A stretch of DNA of 64,000 nucleotides from Phycisphaeraceae bacterium (GCA_002686995.1 NYZC01000352.1:1-64000), one strand, 5' to 3'. Positions 35,577 to 45,311 are shown, counted from the stretch's first letter. Translations and numbers: made by a program. Notes: generated by a model from the letters alone, not told the origin.

Positions 35577-35945
35577 ATGCAGTTCATTCGAAGCAATCCT
35601 GATTTCCCCTTCAGCTCCGCCGTCATTCACGGAGGCAAGGTGCTCGAGACGGTGCTGACCGCCATCGACCCGAGGAGCGGCCTTCCGGTGGAAGGCGGTC
35701 CCGAGGCCGAATTGCGCGACATCTTCCGCCAGCTCGACGAAATCCTCGCGGAGGCGGGACTGTCGAAGAAGAACCTCTGCTCGGCGCGCATCTACCTCCA
35801 GGATGTCAACCGCGACGTGGGCGTCATCAACAAGGTCTGGACCGAGTACATGGGCAGCCACCCCTGCAATCGTCGATGCTACGGCGTCGACCTGCAGGTG
35901 GGCATGCTCGTCGAAGCGGGGTTCGTCGCGGAATTCCCGGAGTGA
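35577..35945 (+). CDS. RidA/YjgF family protein
   Basis: A 122-residue protein of the RidA (YjgF/YER057c/UK114) family, usual length. Landmarks: SSAVIHGGKVLETV near the start, DIFRQLDEILAEAGLSKKNLCSARIYLQDV in the middle, and LVEAGFVAEFPE at the C-terminus. The active-site arginine region normally reads P-x-R-x-C; here it is CNRRCYGVDL, so an Arg is present but the proline is lost. RidA proteins hydrolyse reactive imine/enamine intermediates left by PLP enzymes. GGAG nine bases before the ATG. It ends 17 bp from the convergent NRPS gene end. Confidence 0.88.
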   Translation: MQFIRSNPDFPFSSAVIHGGKVLETVLTAIDPRSGLPVEGGPEAELRDIFRQLDEILAEAGLSKKNLCSARIYLQDVNRDVGVINKVWTEYMGSHPCNRRCYGVDLQVGMLVEAGFVAEFPE

Positions 35946-35962
35946 GCAGGGCACCAGCGGAA

Positions 35963-38900
35963 TCAGGCCGCACTTCGTCGCTGCGCCTCGACCAGTGACG
36001 CCGCGAGAGCGTCGGCAAGATGGTGGGCCCAGCGTTCCTGGAACATCTGGTTGTGTGAGCCCGGGACGCTTCGCACGTCGACGCCCCCGCGCGCCAGGGC
36101 GCTCCAGCCCATGTCGGGCTCGCCCGGGCAGGTGATCGACCGGATGTGCGAGCGAAAGACCGTGACGCTTCCGTTGGTGGGAATGGGTTCGTAGCTGCGC
36201 ACCGCCCGGAAATGAGTCTCGAGAAATCGGCGCCGCTGTTCCGGGAGGTCGGTGACGCCGAAGACCGCGCGGATGTCGGGCAGAACCTTGTCCGCATGCG
36301 GGTCGTCCCGTGACACCTTCATGCCGTCGAGCCAGTGGCGCATCCTGCCGCGCGCCCGGACGAGGGTCGTCAGGAAATCCGTCGTGAGCAGCTCGTGTCG
36401 GATCCATCGCGGTAGATTGGCGGCGATGCGCGCCAACCGGACCGGGTGCGTGAGACGACGATGGGGCGTGCCCGGTGCCGGCGCATCGAAGAACGCGAGG
36501 TAGGCAACGTCCTCTCCGGCGTCGCGAAGCTGACGGGCCATCTCCCACGTGATCGCGCCGCCCGACGAGTATCCGCCCAGGTAATAGGGACCGGAAGGGG
36601 TGATCTCGCGGATCGCGTCGAGATACCGTCGCGCCATCGTGGCCACGTCGGTGTCCGGGGCCTCGTCGGCGCGCAGGCCGCGGGCCTGGATGCCGTAAAA
36701 GGGCTGGTCCGGACTCAGCCGGCGGGCGATCGGACGGAGGAACATCACCTCGCCGCCGATGCCGTGGACGCAGAAGAAGGGCGGGCGACGCCCTTCCGGC
36801 TGCAGTGAGACGAGGGGCGACGAGACGATGTTGGGCCGGTACTCGATGTGCTCGGCCAGGGATGCGATGGTCGGTGTTTCAAACAGCAGCGACAGCGGAA
36901 GCTCGTGTCCGTATGTCCTCTGCACCCACGCGACGAACCTGACGGCAAGCAGCGAGTGGCCGCCCAGCTCGAAGAAGTTGTCCTCGGGGCCGATCGCATC
37001 GACGCCGAGGAGCTCCGACCATGCGGCGGCAAGCTGCTGCTCCATGACGCTGCGCGGCAGCTCGACGGTCGCCGTCTTCGACCTGGTCTCGTGTCGGGCA
37101 GGCACGAGGGCGTCACGATCGAGCTTGCCGTTCGCGGTCAGCGGAAACCGGTCCATCACGGTGATGCCCGTCGGAATCATGAATGCCGGAAGTGCGCGCG
37201 CCAGGTGGTTCTGTAGCTCGTCGGGGTCGACGGCACGTTTCCTGGTCGTGACGACGAACGCGAAGAGTCCTGGCTCGCCGGACGGCTGGTCGCGGACGAC
37301 GACAGCGGCCTCGCGCACGTCGGGATGATGGCGCAACACGGTTTCGATCTCCCCCGGCTCGATGCGATGGCCGCGGATCTTGACCTGCTCGTCAGTGCGG
37401 CCGTGATACTCGATGAGGCCGTCCTCGCGGAACCGGCCGATGTCGCCGGTGCGATAGAGTCGCTCAGCTGTATCCGGGGCTTCAATGAACCGTTCGGCAG
37501 TGAGCTCGGGGCGATTCAGGTAGCCGCGGGCCAGGCCGTCGCCGCCGATGCATATTTCACCCGGAATGCCGATCGGCACGGAGCGCAGCTTCGAATCGAG
37601 AATACGCACCGTCGTGTTTCCGATCGGCCGACCGATCGGAACCGGCGTCGTCCCGTCCTGTCCGTCGTGCGGAATCTCGAAGGTTGTTGCGAACGTCGTG
37701 CTCTCGGTCGGTCCGTATCCGTTGACCAGCCGCGTCCCGGGAAGGTGGTCGAGGGCGGCGCGAACGTGGGCGGGTGAGAGTGCTTCGCCTCCGGTCAGGA
37801 CGTGCTCGACGGTTTCGAGGGCGAGCGGGTCATGATCGACGACGGTGTTGAACAGCGACGCGGTGAGCCAGAGACACGTCACGCCGAAGTCGCGCACGGC
37901 GTCGGCCAGGTTGCGGACCGTCGGCACATCGTGCGGAAACAGGACGCAGCAGCCGCCGTTGAGCAGCGGTCCCCAGATCTCGAACGTCGACGCGTCGAAC
38001 GTGACGGGCGCCATCTGCAGCGTGACCTGCCCCGCCTCCAGCGGTACGTAGTCGACGCCGCGCACGAGCCGAACCACGCCGCGATGGGGCACCATCACTC
38101 CTTTCGGCTCACCGGTCGAGCCGGAGGTGTACATCACGCAGGCCAGGTGCTCCGGCCCGGGACGATCGGGCGTGGACGCCGTTCGGCACCTGTCGTCCGG
38201 CTCTTCGGCCGCGTCGACGCGAACGACACGGGCGCCGAGCCCGCAGAGCACTTCTGCGTGTCGTTCGGTGGTCAGGACGATGGGGGCCGAGGCGTCACGA
38301 AGCATGAACTCGAGCCGCTGACGGGGCCAGGCGGCTTCCATCGGGACGTACGCGCCTCCGGCCTTGAGCACGCCGAGCATCGCGACGATCAGCTCAGGCG
38401 AACGATCAAGACAAATCGCAACCGGGACGTCCGGCCCGACGCCCCACCCGGTAAGCGTGCGCGCGAGTCGATCGGCGCGGTCGTTCAGATCACCGTAGGT
38501 GATGCGATCTTCATCGTGAACCAGAGCGATTGCGCCCGGCGTGGATCGCGCCTGTGTCTCGAAGAGCGCGTGAATCGTTTCGTCGCGCGGGTAGTGGGTG
38601 ACGGTGTCGTTGAGATCGGCCGTGCGGCGACGCTCTGTCTCGTCCATCAGCGACGCGTCAGAAACGGACACGTCCGGATTCGTCGTGACCGACTCGATGA
38701 CATTGCCGAAATGCCTGCTCAGGCGTTCGATGGTGCCCCGGTCGAAGATGTCCGTATTGTAGTCGAAGATGCACTCGAGGCCTTCATCGACCATGTGAAT
38801 CGTGATCGAGAGATCGAACTTGGCCGTGCGCACCGCGATGATGCCCGGGTTCGTCTCGATCTCGACGCCGGGGAACGTCGCGCCCCGGATCGGCGTGTTC

Positions 38901-41845
38901 TGGAGGCTGAGCACCACCTGCACGAGCGGCGCGTACCGCAGCGTTCTCTGGATCTTCAGGTGTTCGACGAGCTTGTCGAACGGGATGTCCTGGTGCGCGA
39001 ACGCGCTGACCGCCGTGTCCTGGACTCTTCGAAGCACCTCACGGTAGGAGGGATCGCCGCACAGACGGGTGCGTATCGGCAGCGTGTTCGCGAAGAATCC
39101 GATCACCTTCTCGAGATCGATGTGCTGGCGGTTGGCCACCGGTGATCCGACGACGAGATCCGTCTGCCCGGTGTAGCGGACGAGAAGCATCTTGAACGCC
39201 GCCATCAGCGCCGCGTAGAGCGTGACGTGCTCCTGGATCGCGATCGCCTCGAGCCGCTCGCGCACCTCGGGCGGGAGCATCATGACGTGGCGGTCGCCTT
39301 CGTTCGTCTGGACGTCCGGGCGCGGGCGGTCCGACGGCAGGGCGAGCAGGTCGGGCGCGCCGCCCAGCCGGTCGGCCCAGTAGTCGAGCAGGCGGTCGAG
39401 CGTCTCGCCCTTCAGGTGTTCCGCCTGCCAGGTGGCGAAGTCGACATACTGCAGGGACGGGTCGTCGAGTGTCGACGGCCGCTGTTCGCGCCGGGCGGCG
39501 TACAGCTCCGCCCATTCCCGCAGCAGGAGCCATGACGACCAGTAGTCCGAGATGATGTGGTGCATGACCAGGATCAGCTCGTGCCGGCCGTCGCCGGTGA
39601 TGAGCACCGTGAACCGCGTAAGCGGGCCGCGCTCCAGGTCGAAGGGCGTTCGCGCGATCCGGCTCTTCAGCCGTTCGGCCTGGACGGCACGGCGCGCAGG
39701 CACCAGGTGCCGGAGATCGAGCACTTGAATCTCGTGCTTCACTGCTTCGTGGACGACCTGGATCGGTTCGCCGTCGTGCTCGCGAAACGTCGTTCGCAGG
39801 GCGTCGTGGCGGCGGACGAGCGCGTCGAGTGCATGCTGCAGGTCGGGCAGGTCGAGTTCGCCGGTCAGGTGGAACGCCTTGGCGACGTTGTAGGTCGGCC
39901 TGTCGGGGGCAAGTCGATGGATGAACCAGAGCCGACGCTGGCCGACCGAAAGCGGCAACGGTCCGTCACGGTCCGCGCGCGGGATTCGAGGGCGGTCATC
40001 GCCGGTCCGACCGGCCAGGCGCGGGGCCAGTGCGGCGATGGTCGGCGCGTCGAACAGCTCGGGCAGCGTCAGTGGGACGGTCAGCCGGTCACGAACGCGC
40101 GATATGGCCAGCGTGGCGAGCAGCGAGTGTCCGCCGAGCTCGAAGAAGTCATCGTGAACGCCGACCCTGTCCAGGCCGAGCAGGTCGGCGTAGATCGAGG
40201 CGAGACATTGCTCCGTGTCGTCCCGTGGCGCGACGTATGAAGCGTCAAGGTCGGCGCGGCGGCGCTGCGGGGCCGGCAATGCCGCCTTGTCGAGCTTGCC
40301 GGCGGCGTTGAACGGCAGCGCGTCCAGGAAGACGAACGCCGTGGGAATCATGTGGTCCGCGAGGTCGCGCGACAGCGCCTGGCGAATCTCCAAGACCGCC
40401 GGTCGGGTGTCGGGGTCGGCGACAAGGTAGGCCGCGAGCGTGACGCCGCTGGCGTCCTTGTGCGCCACGACCGCCGCTTCGCGAATCGCGTCGATTCCGA
40501 GCAGCGTCTGCTCCACCTTGTCCATCTGGACCCGGTGTCCCCTGATCTTGACCTGGTTGTCGCGGCGTCCGGCCAGCTCGAGACAACCGTCGGGGCGCAG
40601 TCGCCCGACGTCGCCGGTCAGGTAGATTCGACGGTCATCGTCGTCCGAAACGGGCAGGAAGACCTTTGCGGACAATTCCGGCTGCTTCCAGTAGCCCAGC
40701 GCCAGGTACCGGCTTCTTACCGCGACCTCGCCGATTTCATGGTCGTGGCGCGGATGGCCCGCGTCGTCGAGAATCAGCACCTGCTTGTCCGGGACGGGGT
40801 ATCCGGCGGGCGCCGCGTCCGTGTCGAGCCGCGCGTCCATGTCGAACTCGGCAGAGCGGAAGATGCCGGCTTCGCTCGCACCGAGGCTGTTGCTCAGGAT
40901 GCATCCACGGTCGCAGTGTTTCTGAAACAGCCGGACGTCATGGGCCGTCAACGGCTCTCCGCCCAGGAACAGGCGACGCAGGAAGCCGGGCGGGTTGTCG
41001 GGCCCGAATCGGACGCACAGCTGGCGGAAGACGGTCGGGACCGTGTGCAGCAAGGTGACTCGATCGCGCTCGATCATTTCGGCCAGCCCGTCGATGCCTT
41101 CCTTCCTGACGTCGAGCATGCACACCCGGGCGCCGTAGAGCAGCGGGGAGAACAGGTCCTTGACTCCCGCACCGGCCGTGTAGGAGTAGAGCATGGCGAC
41201 GCGGTCCTCGGGGCCGAGGTCGGCGCGGCCGGCATGCATCATGACCAGGTGCATCAGGTTGCGATGCGAGTGCATCACGCCCTTGGGCGTTCCGGTGGTG
41301 CCGGAGGTGAAGATGACGTACGCGAGATCACCGGGCTGCGGCGAGGTCTCGGGATCCGCGCAGCGCATTTCGTCCTCGAGCCGGTCGAGGTTGACGATAC
41401 GCCCTGGATCCGGACAGATGCGCGCCGCGACGTCGGCGTGAGCGTCGTCGGTGACGAGGACGCGCGCGTCGGATTGAACGAAGATCTCCGAAAGCACGCG
41501 ATCGGGACCGGCTGGATCAAGCGGCACGTAGGCCATGCCGGTCTTGAGGACGCCGATCATCGCGACGGGCCGGCCCGCGTCGTGACCCAGCATCAGGGCC
41601 ACCGTCGCGTCTTCCCGGAGTGAACGGTCCAGGACCTGGTGAGCGACGCGATTGGCCTGTCGATTCAGCTCGTCGTAGGTGATCGTGTCGCCGCGAGCGT
41701 CACTGACCGCATGGCGATCGCCGAACTCGGCAACGACGGCGCGGAATCGATCGAGGAGCGAGGTCTCGAGATCATCGTGGGTGAGGCCCGTGAGCGATGC
41801 GCACGCGTCAGTCGTCGACAGGATCGGCCCGGGCTCAGCGCTCAA
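35963..41845 (-). CDS. Dimodular nonribosomal peptide synthetase, A-T-C-A-T-TE
   Basis: 1960 residues, starting at a TTG (41845) with AAGGA eight bases upstream. Adenylation domain 1 (about 35-530): YVIFTSGTTGTPKGVMHSHRN, YLTGDVGRLRPDG, and K in FNAAGKLDK; its core LGASEAG differs from the usual YGPTE. Carrier 1 Ser in ELGGHSLLA near 570. Condensation domain 640-1075 with active HHIISD at about 762. Adenylation domain 2 (1080-1590): VMYTSGSTGEPKG, FDASTFEIW, NGYGPTESTTF, and K in LTANGKLDR. Carrier 2 Ser in ELGGHSLLA near 1632. Thioesterase from about 1686 with GYSSGG, FDAP and GSHNQM as triad regions. The absence of an initial condensation domain makes module 1 the loading module, so the product is probably a dipeptide or its cyclised form. 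The A2 pocket reads roughly D-A-F-W, as in Val-type codes, a low-confidence hand estimate. No MbtH or phosphopantetheinyl transferase gene is nearby. Confidence 0.95.
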   Translation of the reverse strand: MSAEPGPILSTTDACASLTGLTHDDLETSLLDRFRAVVAEFGDRHAVSDARGDTITYDELNRQANRVAHQVLDRSLREDATVALMLGHDAGRPVAMIGVLKTGMAYVPLDPAGPDRVLSEIFVQSDARVLVTDDAHADVAARICPDPGRIVNLDRLEDEMRCADPETSPQPGDLAYVIFTSGTTGTPKGVMHSHRNLMHLVMMHAGRADLGPEDRVAMLYSYTAGAGVKDLFSPLLYGARVCMLDVRKEGIDGLAEMIERDRVTLLHTVPTVFRQLCVRFGPDNPPGFLRRLFLGGEPLTAHDVRLFQKHCDRGCILSNSLGASEAGIFRSAEFDMDARLDTDAAPAGYPVPDKQVLILDDAGHPRHDHEIGEVAVRSRYLALGYWKQPELSAKVFLPVSDDDDRRIYLTGDVGRLRPDGCLELAGRRDNQVKIRGHRVQMDKVEQTLLGIDAIREAAVVAHKDASGVTLAAYLVADPDTRPAVLEIRQALSRDLADHMIPTAFVFLDALPFNAAGKLDKAALPAPQRRRADLDASYVAPRDDTEQCLASIYADLLGLDRVGVHDDFFELGGHSLLATLAISRVRDRLTVPLTLPELFDAPTIAALAPRLAGRTGDDRPRIPRADRDGPLPLSVGQRRLWFIHRLAPDRPTYNVAKAFHLTGELDLPDLQHALDALVRRHDALRTTFREHDGEPIQVVHEAVKHEIQVLDLRHLVPARRAVQAERLKSRIARTPFDLERGPLTRFTVLITGDGRHELILVMHHIISDYWSSWLLLREWAELYAARREQRPSTLDDPSLQYVDFATWQAEHLKGETLDRLLDYWADRLGGAPDLLALPSDRPRPDVQTNEGDRHVMMLPPEVRERLEAIAIQEHVTLYAALMAAFKMLLVRYTGQTDLVVGSPVANRQHIDLEKVIGFFANTLPIRTRLCGDPSYREVLRRVQDTAVSAFAHQDIPFDKLVEHLKIQRTLRYAPLVQVVLSLQNTPIRGATFPGVEIETNPGIIAVRTAKFDLSITIHMVDEGLECIFDYNTDIFDRGTIERLSRHFGNVIESVTTNPDVSVSDASLMDETERRRTADLNDTVTHYPRDETIHALFETQARSTPGAIALVHDEDRITYGDLNDRADRLARTLTGWGVGPDVPVAICLDRSPELIVAMLGVLKAGGAYVPMEAAWPRQRLEFMLRDASAPIVLTTERHAEVLCGLGARVVRVDAAEEPDDRCRTASTPDRPGPEHLACVMYTSGSTGEPKGVMVPHRGVVRLVRGVDYVPLEAGQVTLQMAPVTFDASTFEIWGPLLNGGCCVLFPHDVPTVRNLADAVRDFGVTCLWLTASLFNTVVDHDPLALETVEHVLTGGEALSPAHVRAALDHLPGTRLVNGYGPTESTTFATTFEIPHDGQDGTTPVPIGRPIGNTTVRILDSKLRSVPIGIPGEICIGGDGLARGYLNRPELTAERFIEAPDTAERLYRTGDIGRFREDGLIEYHGRTDEQVKIRGHRIEPGEIETVLRHHPDVREAAVVVRDQPSGEPGLFAFVVTTRKRAVDPDELQNHLARALPAFMIPTGITVMDRFPLTANGKLDRDALVPARHETRSKTATVELPRSVMEQQLAAAWSELLGVDAIGPEDNFFELGGHSLLAVRFVAWVQRTYGHELPLSLLFETPTIASLAEHIEYRPNIVSSPLVSLQPEGRRPPFFCVHGIGGEVMFLRPIARRLSPDQPFYGIQARGLRADEAPDTDVATMARRYLDAIREITPSGPYYLGGYSSGGAITWEMARQLRDAGEDVAYLAFFDAPAPGTPHRRLTHPVRLARIAANLPRWIRHELLTTDFLTTLVRARGRMRHWLDGMKVSRDDPHADKVLPDIRAVFGVTDLPEQRRRFLETHFRAVRSYEPIPTNGSVTVFRSHIRSITCPGEPDMGWSALARGGVDVRSVPGSHNQMFQERWAHHLADALAASLVEAQRRSAA

Positions 41846-41905
41846 TCGAAGATCCTTCTACCTGCGGATGCTGAAGAACCGGTGAAGGCGGGCTGTCGCC
41901 GCGCT

Positions 41906-42895
41906 CTACGCGACTCGCGCGCTCGCCGGATCGCCGATCCGGCCGAGCGCCTCTTCGAAGGTCTGGTACGGCGCGCGTTCGAGTCGATGCAGCAACAGCT
42001 CGGTCTGAGCTCCGTGCTGCTCGACCAGCAGCGGAATCCATTCCTGCTTGAGGTTCTTCTCGCCGGCGAGCGCGTAGAGCGTGGCCGGCTCGGCGGGCGC
42101 TGGAAGGTCGATGCGCTCCGCGAGGCGTTTGAGCGGCGCGAGGGCGTCGCGAAGGTCGGGTCGCGCGGCCTGGACCAGCCCGTGGAGATTCGTGTTCTGC
42201 CCGCCCAGTCCCAGGCCTTTCAGCGAACCGTCGACCCAGGTGCATCCGGCGGAGAGGGCGACTTCGCTGTTCTCCAGGGCGAGGCCGAGGTTGTCGTGCC
42301 CGTGAAAACCGAGCACGCCGGGCCAGGCGCCGCGGGTGATCGGGACCAGTCGCCTGACCTCGTCGGGCCGCAGGGCGCCGCGTGAATCAGCGAGGTAGAG
42401 GCACGTTGCCGATCCCTCGAGCGCGATGGCCTCGATGGCTCGGAGCAGCTCGTCGTCGGTGAAGGCGCTGACGCTCGTGAGGTTGATGCTCGCGGTGATG
42501 CCGTGATCGCGGACGCGGCGCGCGGCCTGGATGGCCGGGCCCGGCTGCCTGATCGCCGCGGTGATGCGGACGAGGTCGATCAATCCGTGGCGCGACCGGA
42601 TGACGGCGTCCGCGTCGGGCAGATCAGGCCGCATCATCGCGGCGATCCTGGTCCGAGGCGCGCGCTCGCGGACGCGGGAGAGCAGTTCGGCGGTGCAGCG
42701 CGCGGCAGGCGGCTCGATCACATCGTCACTGAGGTAGCCGACCTCGACGACGTCGATGCCGGCCTGGTCGAGACCGTTGACGATGTCGAGGATCTGATCG
42801 TCGCTGAAGCGCCAGTCGTTGAGGTAGCCGCCGTCACGCAGGGTGACGTCAAGAACGGTGGGCTGCGCGGCGCGATGGGCGGCGGGATGGCTCAT
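41906..42895 (-). CDS. DRE-TIM metallolyase (HMGL-like aldolase/lyase)
   Basis: A 329-residue TIM barrel of the DRE-TIM family. LDVTLRDGGYLND gives the characteristic metal Asp and catalytic Arg, and LGFHGHDNLGLALEN the HxH metal pair; GLGLGGQNTN closes the active site. Members include HMG-CoA lyase, 4-hydroxy-2-oxovalerate aldolase and alpha-isopropylmalate and homocitrate synthases. Without the leucine-regulatory domain it is closest in size to the aldolase/lyase branch. It lies between the Fe/2OG dioxygenase and the NRPS gene, 60 bp before the NRPS. That position suggests it makes or breaks a carbon skeleton for a non-proteinogenic precursor. Exact reaction not assigned. Confidence 0.85.
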   Translation of the reverse strand: MSHPAAHRAAQPTVLDVTLRDGGYLNDWRFSDDQILDIVNGLDQAGIDVVEVGYLSDDVIEPPAARCTAELLSRVRERAPRTRIAAMMRPDLPDADAVIRSRHGLIDLVRITAAIRQPGPAIQAARRVRDHGITASINLTSVSAFTDDELLRAIEAIALEGSATCLYLADSRGALRPDEVRRLVPITRGAWPGVLGFHGHDNLGLALENSEVALSAGCTWVDGSLKGLGLGGQNTNLHGLVQAARPDLRDALAPLKRLAERIDLPAPAEPATLYALAGEKNLKQEWIPLLVEQHGAQTELLLHRLERAPYQTFEEALGRIGDPASARVA

Positions 42896-43001
42896 GGGTG
42901 GCTCGGGATTCGGTGTTCGGGTTCGGTCGATCGCGGGTTACCCCGCTCGTTTCGTCCGCGTTCGTCCATGGCTCGTCAACCATGACGCACGCGCTGCCGA
43001 G

Positions 43002-43877
43002 TCACGCGGGCACGGCGTCCGCCTCGGGTGCGGCGTGCGAGTTCGAAGCTGCAATCCGGTTGAAGTCGATGATGAGCATGTCGCGGAACGCGGGGCCCGG
43101 GCCGGCGCGTTCGAACGCCGAGACCCCGTGCCATGTTCGATGGTCGTCGACGACGACGAGGTCGAACGAGGTTTCGAGCGTCTGGCGGACGAGCGTCTCG
43201 TCGCGCGTCTCGTTCAGGACCGTACTCTCGGCGCCGGTGATGTTGTGGCGGCGAATCAGCACCTGGGCCACGAAGTCGTGTCCGTCCTGGTGCAGCCCTT
43301 CGGGCGTGGGCGATGCCGACTGATCGCCCGCGATGACCCTGATCTGGTGCGCGTTCACGTCCATCGGCGCCTTGGGATCGATCGGCAGGCAGTCGATGAC
43401 GAAACGGACGATCCGTCCCAGGACCGGACTCGTGGCGACGTCGTCGCGCATCGGCTCGAAGACACGCTGGATGCCGCCGCTGAGCTGGTTGATCTGCTTC
43501 GACTGGAAGAACGGCCGATGAGGCAGACGCTCCAGGCGACTGTCGGCGCGGTCGAGCGTGAACCGGCCGAACCGGCGGCGCCGCGTCATGTCCTCGCGCT
43601 GGATGTACCGATCGACCGCCATGTCCTCCCAGCTCAGCAGGAAGTTGCGGGTTTCGGGGCTGTCCAGCCCGAGCGCAGCCTGCAGGTCCTGCCCGGGCAC
43701 ATGGACGGCGCCCCGGCTCCTGATTGATGCGCAAACCTGTCCTGGATCGATCAAGGCTTTCGTCCCGGTCTCCGGCGGTGCGGGCACGGTCGTTCGGCAC
43801 AGAGATCGGATCAAGCGTCCCTGGCGATTAGTCGAATAAGAGCAACAGGACGGTCGCGAATATCGGCGATTCGTCAT
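43002..43877 (-). CDS. Fe(II)/2-oxoglutarate dioxygenase, IDO-like (PF10014 type)
   Basis: Up to 291 residues. The start is uncertain: ATG at 43877 or GTG at 43787 (residue 31), which drops an odd Cys/Arg-rich lead. Motifs of the 2OG-Fe dioxygenase family that includes the isoleucine 4-hydroxylase IDO: SPTPEGLHQDGHDFV holds the iron-binding His-x-Asp (H196, D198 in the long form), LIRRHNITGAESTV is a typical strand, and DDHRTWHGVSAFE holds the distal His. The fold is cytosolic and complete. The family hydroxylates free aliphatic amino acids. Its position upstream of the DRE-TIM and NRPS genes on the same strand suggests it supplies a hydroxylated amino-acid substrate for the peptide. Confidence 0.85.
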   Translation of the reverse strand: MTNRRYSRPSCCSYSTNRQGRLIRSLCRTTVPAPPETGTKALIDPGQVCASIRSRGAVHVPGQDLQAALGLDSPETRNFLLSWEDMAVDRYIQREDMTRRRRFGRFTLDRADSRLERLPHRPFFQSKQINQLSGGIQRVFEPMRDDVATSPVLGRIVRFVIDCLPIDPKAPMDVNAHQIRVIAGDQSASPTPEGLHQDGHDFVAQVLIRRHNITGAESTVLNETRDETLVRQTLETSFDLVVVDDHRTWHGVSAFERAGPGPAFRDMLIIDFNRIAASNSHAAPEADAVPA

Positions 43878-43924
43878 GTAACGACTGCGGCGAATTCAAC
43901 GGCGCGGCGCGCCGGAGGGGCCGG

Positions 43925-44899
43925 ATGTTTGCAGGTGAGATCTTCGCGCCCCGGCAGGTTCGCCTGATCGAGGTACCGGACGCCACCCTCGACGCCGGCC
44001 CGGCGGATACCGGGCGCATCCTCTTCCAGCCTGAACTGGCCTGCCTTTGCGGCTCCGACACGCCGTATTTCGAAGGCGGTTATCCGGACTTCCAGCCGCG
44101 CGTCGGTCAGTCGCTGCACGAGATGATCGGCGTCGTCGTGGCGTCGGACGGGAGCCGATTCGATGCCGGGACGCGCGTCCTCACCGTGCCGGACGACCAG
44201 GCCGGCCTGTTCGAGCGGTTCAGCGTGAGTGACGACCGGGCGATTCCGCTCGACGCGCGCATTCCCGAGGAGCAGGGGCTGCTGGCCCAGCCGCTCGGGA
44301 CCGTCATCTACGCGCTGAAGAAGCTTCCCGGCCTGATCGACCAGGATGTGGTCGTGGTCGGCCAGGGCCCGATCGGACAACTCTTCTGCGCGTGCGTAAG
44401 CAATCTCGGCGCGCGGCAGGTCATCGCGATCGACCCGATCGCGTCGCGTCTCGAAGTGAGCCCTCGCATGGGCGCCACGTCGACGCTCGCCGCTACCGGG
44501 GACGACGCCATCGCGGAGGTGCGGCGCCTCACCGACGGCGCCATGGCGGACGTCGTGATCGAAGCCGTGGGCCGTCGCGAGCAGGCGCTGAACCTGTGCG
44601 TCGAGCTCTGTCGGCGGGAGGGGCGGCTGCTGGCCTTCGGCCGGCCCGAGGCGACCGTCGAGGGCGTGCGCTGGGATCGAATCTACCGAAAGAACCTGAA
44701 CCTGCAGATGAGCGTCGATCCCGACTTCACGAGGGACTATCCGCTTGCGATGCGGTGGATCGTCGAGGGGCGCATCGACGTGTCGCCGATCGTCACGCAT
44801 CGGTTCGGCCTTGATGATCTGCAGACGGCGTTCGAGACGTTCACGGATCGAACCGACGGCGCGCTGAAGGTGTTCATTGACTTTCGATGTCGCAATTGA
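43925..44899 (+). CDS. Zinc-dependent medium-chain dehydrogenase
   Basis: A 324-residue medium-chain dehydrogenase/reductase. GGAGG five to six bases before the ATG. Catalytic zinc ligands are visible as CLCGSD (Cys near 38) and SLHEMIG (His and Glu near 65). The NAD-binding site is VVVGQGPIGQLFC. The four-cysteine structural zinc lobe found in many alcohol dehydrogenases is missing, so the protein is on the short side. It oxidises alcohols or polyols of unknown identity. It diverges from the 2OG-dioxygenase gene across a short promoter gap, so it could be regulated with the NRPS cluster, or simply be next to it. Confidence 0.85.
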   Translation: MFAGEIFAPRQVRLIEVPDATLDAGPADTGRILFQPELACLCGSDTPYFEGGYPDFQPRVGQSLHEMIGVVVASDGSRFDAGTRVLTVPDDQAGLFERFSVSDDRAIPLDARIPEEQGLLAQPLGTVIYALKKLPGLIDQDVVVVGQGPIGQLFCACVSNLGARQVIAIDPIASRLEVSPRMGATSTLAATGDDAIAEVRRLTDGAMADVVIEAVGRREQALNLCVELCRREGRLLAFGRPEATVEGVRWDRIYRKNLNLQMSVDPDFTRDYPLAMRWIVEGRIDVSPIVTHRFGLDDLQTAFETFTDRTDGALKVFIDFRCRN

Positions 44900-44964
44900 T
44901 GTGTGATCCAGGCGAAGATCCGCCGAAGGCGGGTTGAACGCTGGCACGAAGAGGCACGAATCAG

Positions 44965-45267
44965 ATGATCTACCGCATGAGAACCTATCGTTCGACGCCC
45001 GATCGGATCGCCTCCTCCCACGAAGTGTTCTACGAGCACGTCCATCCCGTGCACGTGAAGCACGGTGCCCGCTTCATCGGCCGCTGGCAGACCGAAGACG
45101 ACCGCATCGTCGTCATCTGGGAGTACGACAGCGTCGAAGAGTGCGAACGAATCCAGAAGGCGGTCCACGATGATCCGGCCCTCGTCGCGACGGACACGAA
45201 GAGAAAGTCGAGCGGACTGCTGGGCGCCGATCGGGAAGAAATCCTGATGACGCCGACGGGGGGGTAG
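44965..45267 (+). CDS. NIPSNAP family protein
   Basis: A 100-residue single-domain protein of the NIPSNAP (dimeric alpha/beta barrel) family. MIYRMRTYRSTPDRI, EHVHPVHVKHGARFIGRWQTEDDRIVVIWEYDSVEECERIQ is the typical pattern. Function is not defined for bacterial members; several sit beside catabolic enzymes. It starts 65 bp after the dehydrogenase in the same direction, so it is likely the second gene of that transcript. Confidence 0.85.
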   Translation: MIYRMRTYRSTPDRIASSHEVFYEHVHPVHVKHGARFIGRWQTEDDRIVVIWEYDSVEECERIQKAVHDDPALVATDTKRKSSGLLGADREEILMTPTGG

Positions 45268-45311
45268 GGGCGGGGACCGAGGAGCGGGGAGCGGAGGCCG
45301 ATCGAGTTCAG

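Noticed and set aside
37802-39145. 447-codon plus-strand open frame inside the NRPS
   Set aside because: Antisense shadow of the second adenylation and condensation domains.
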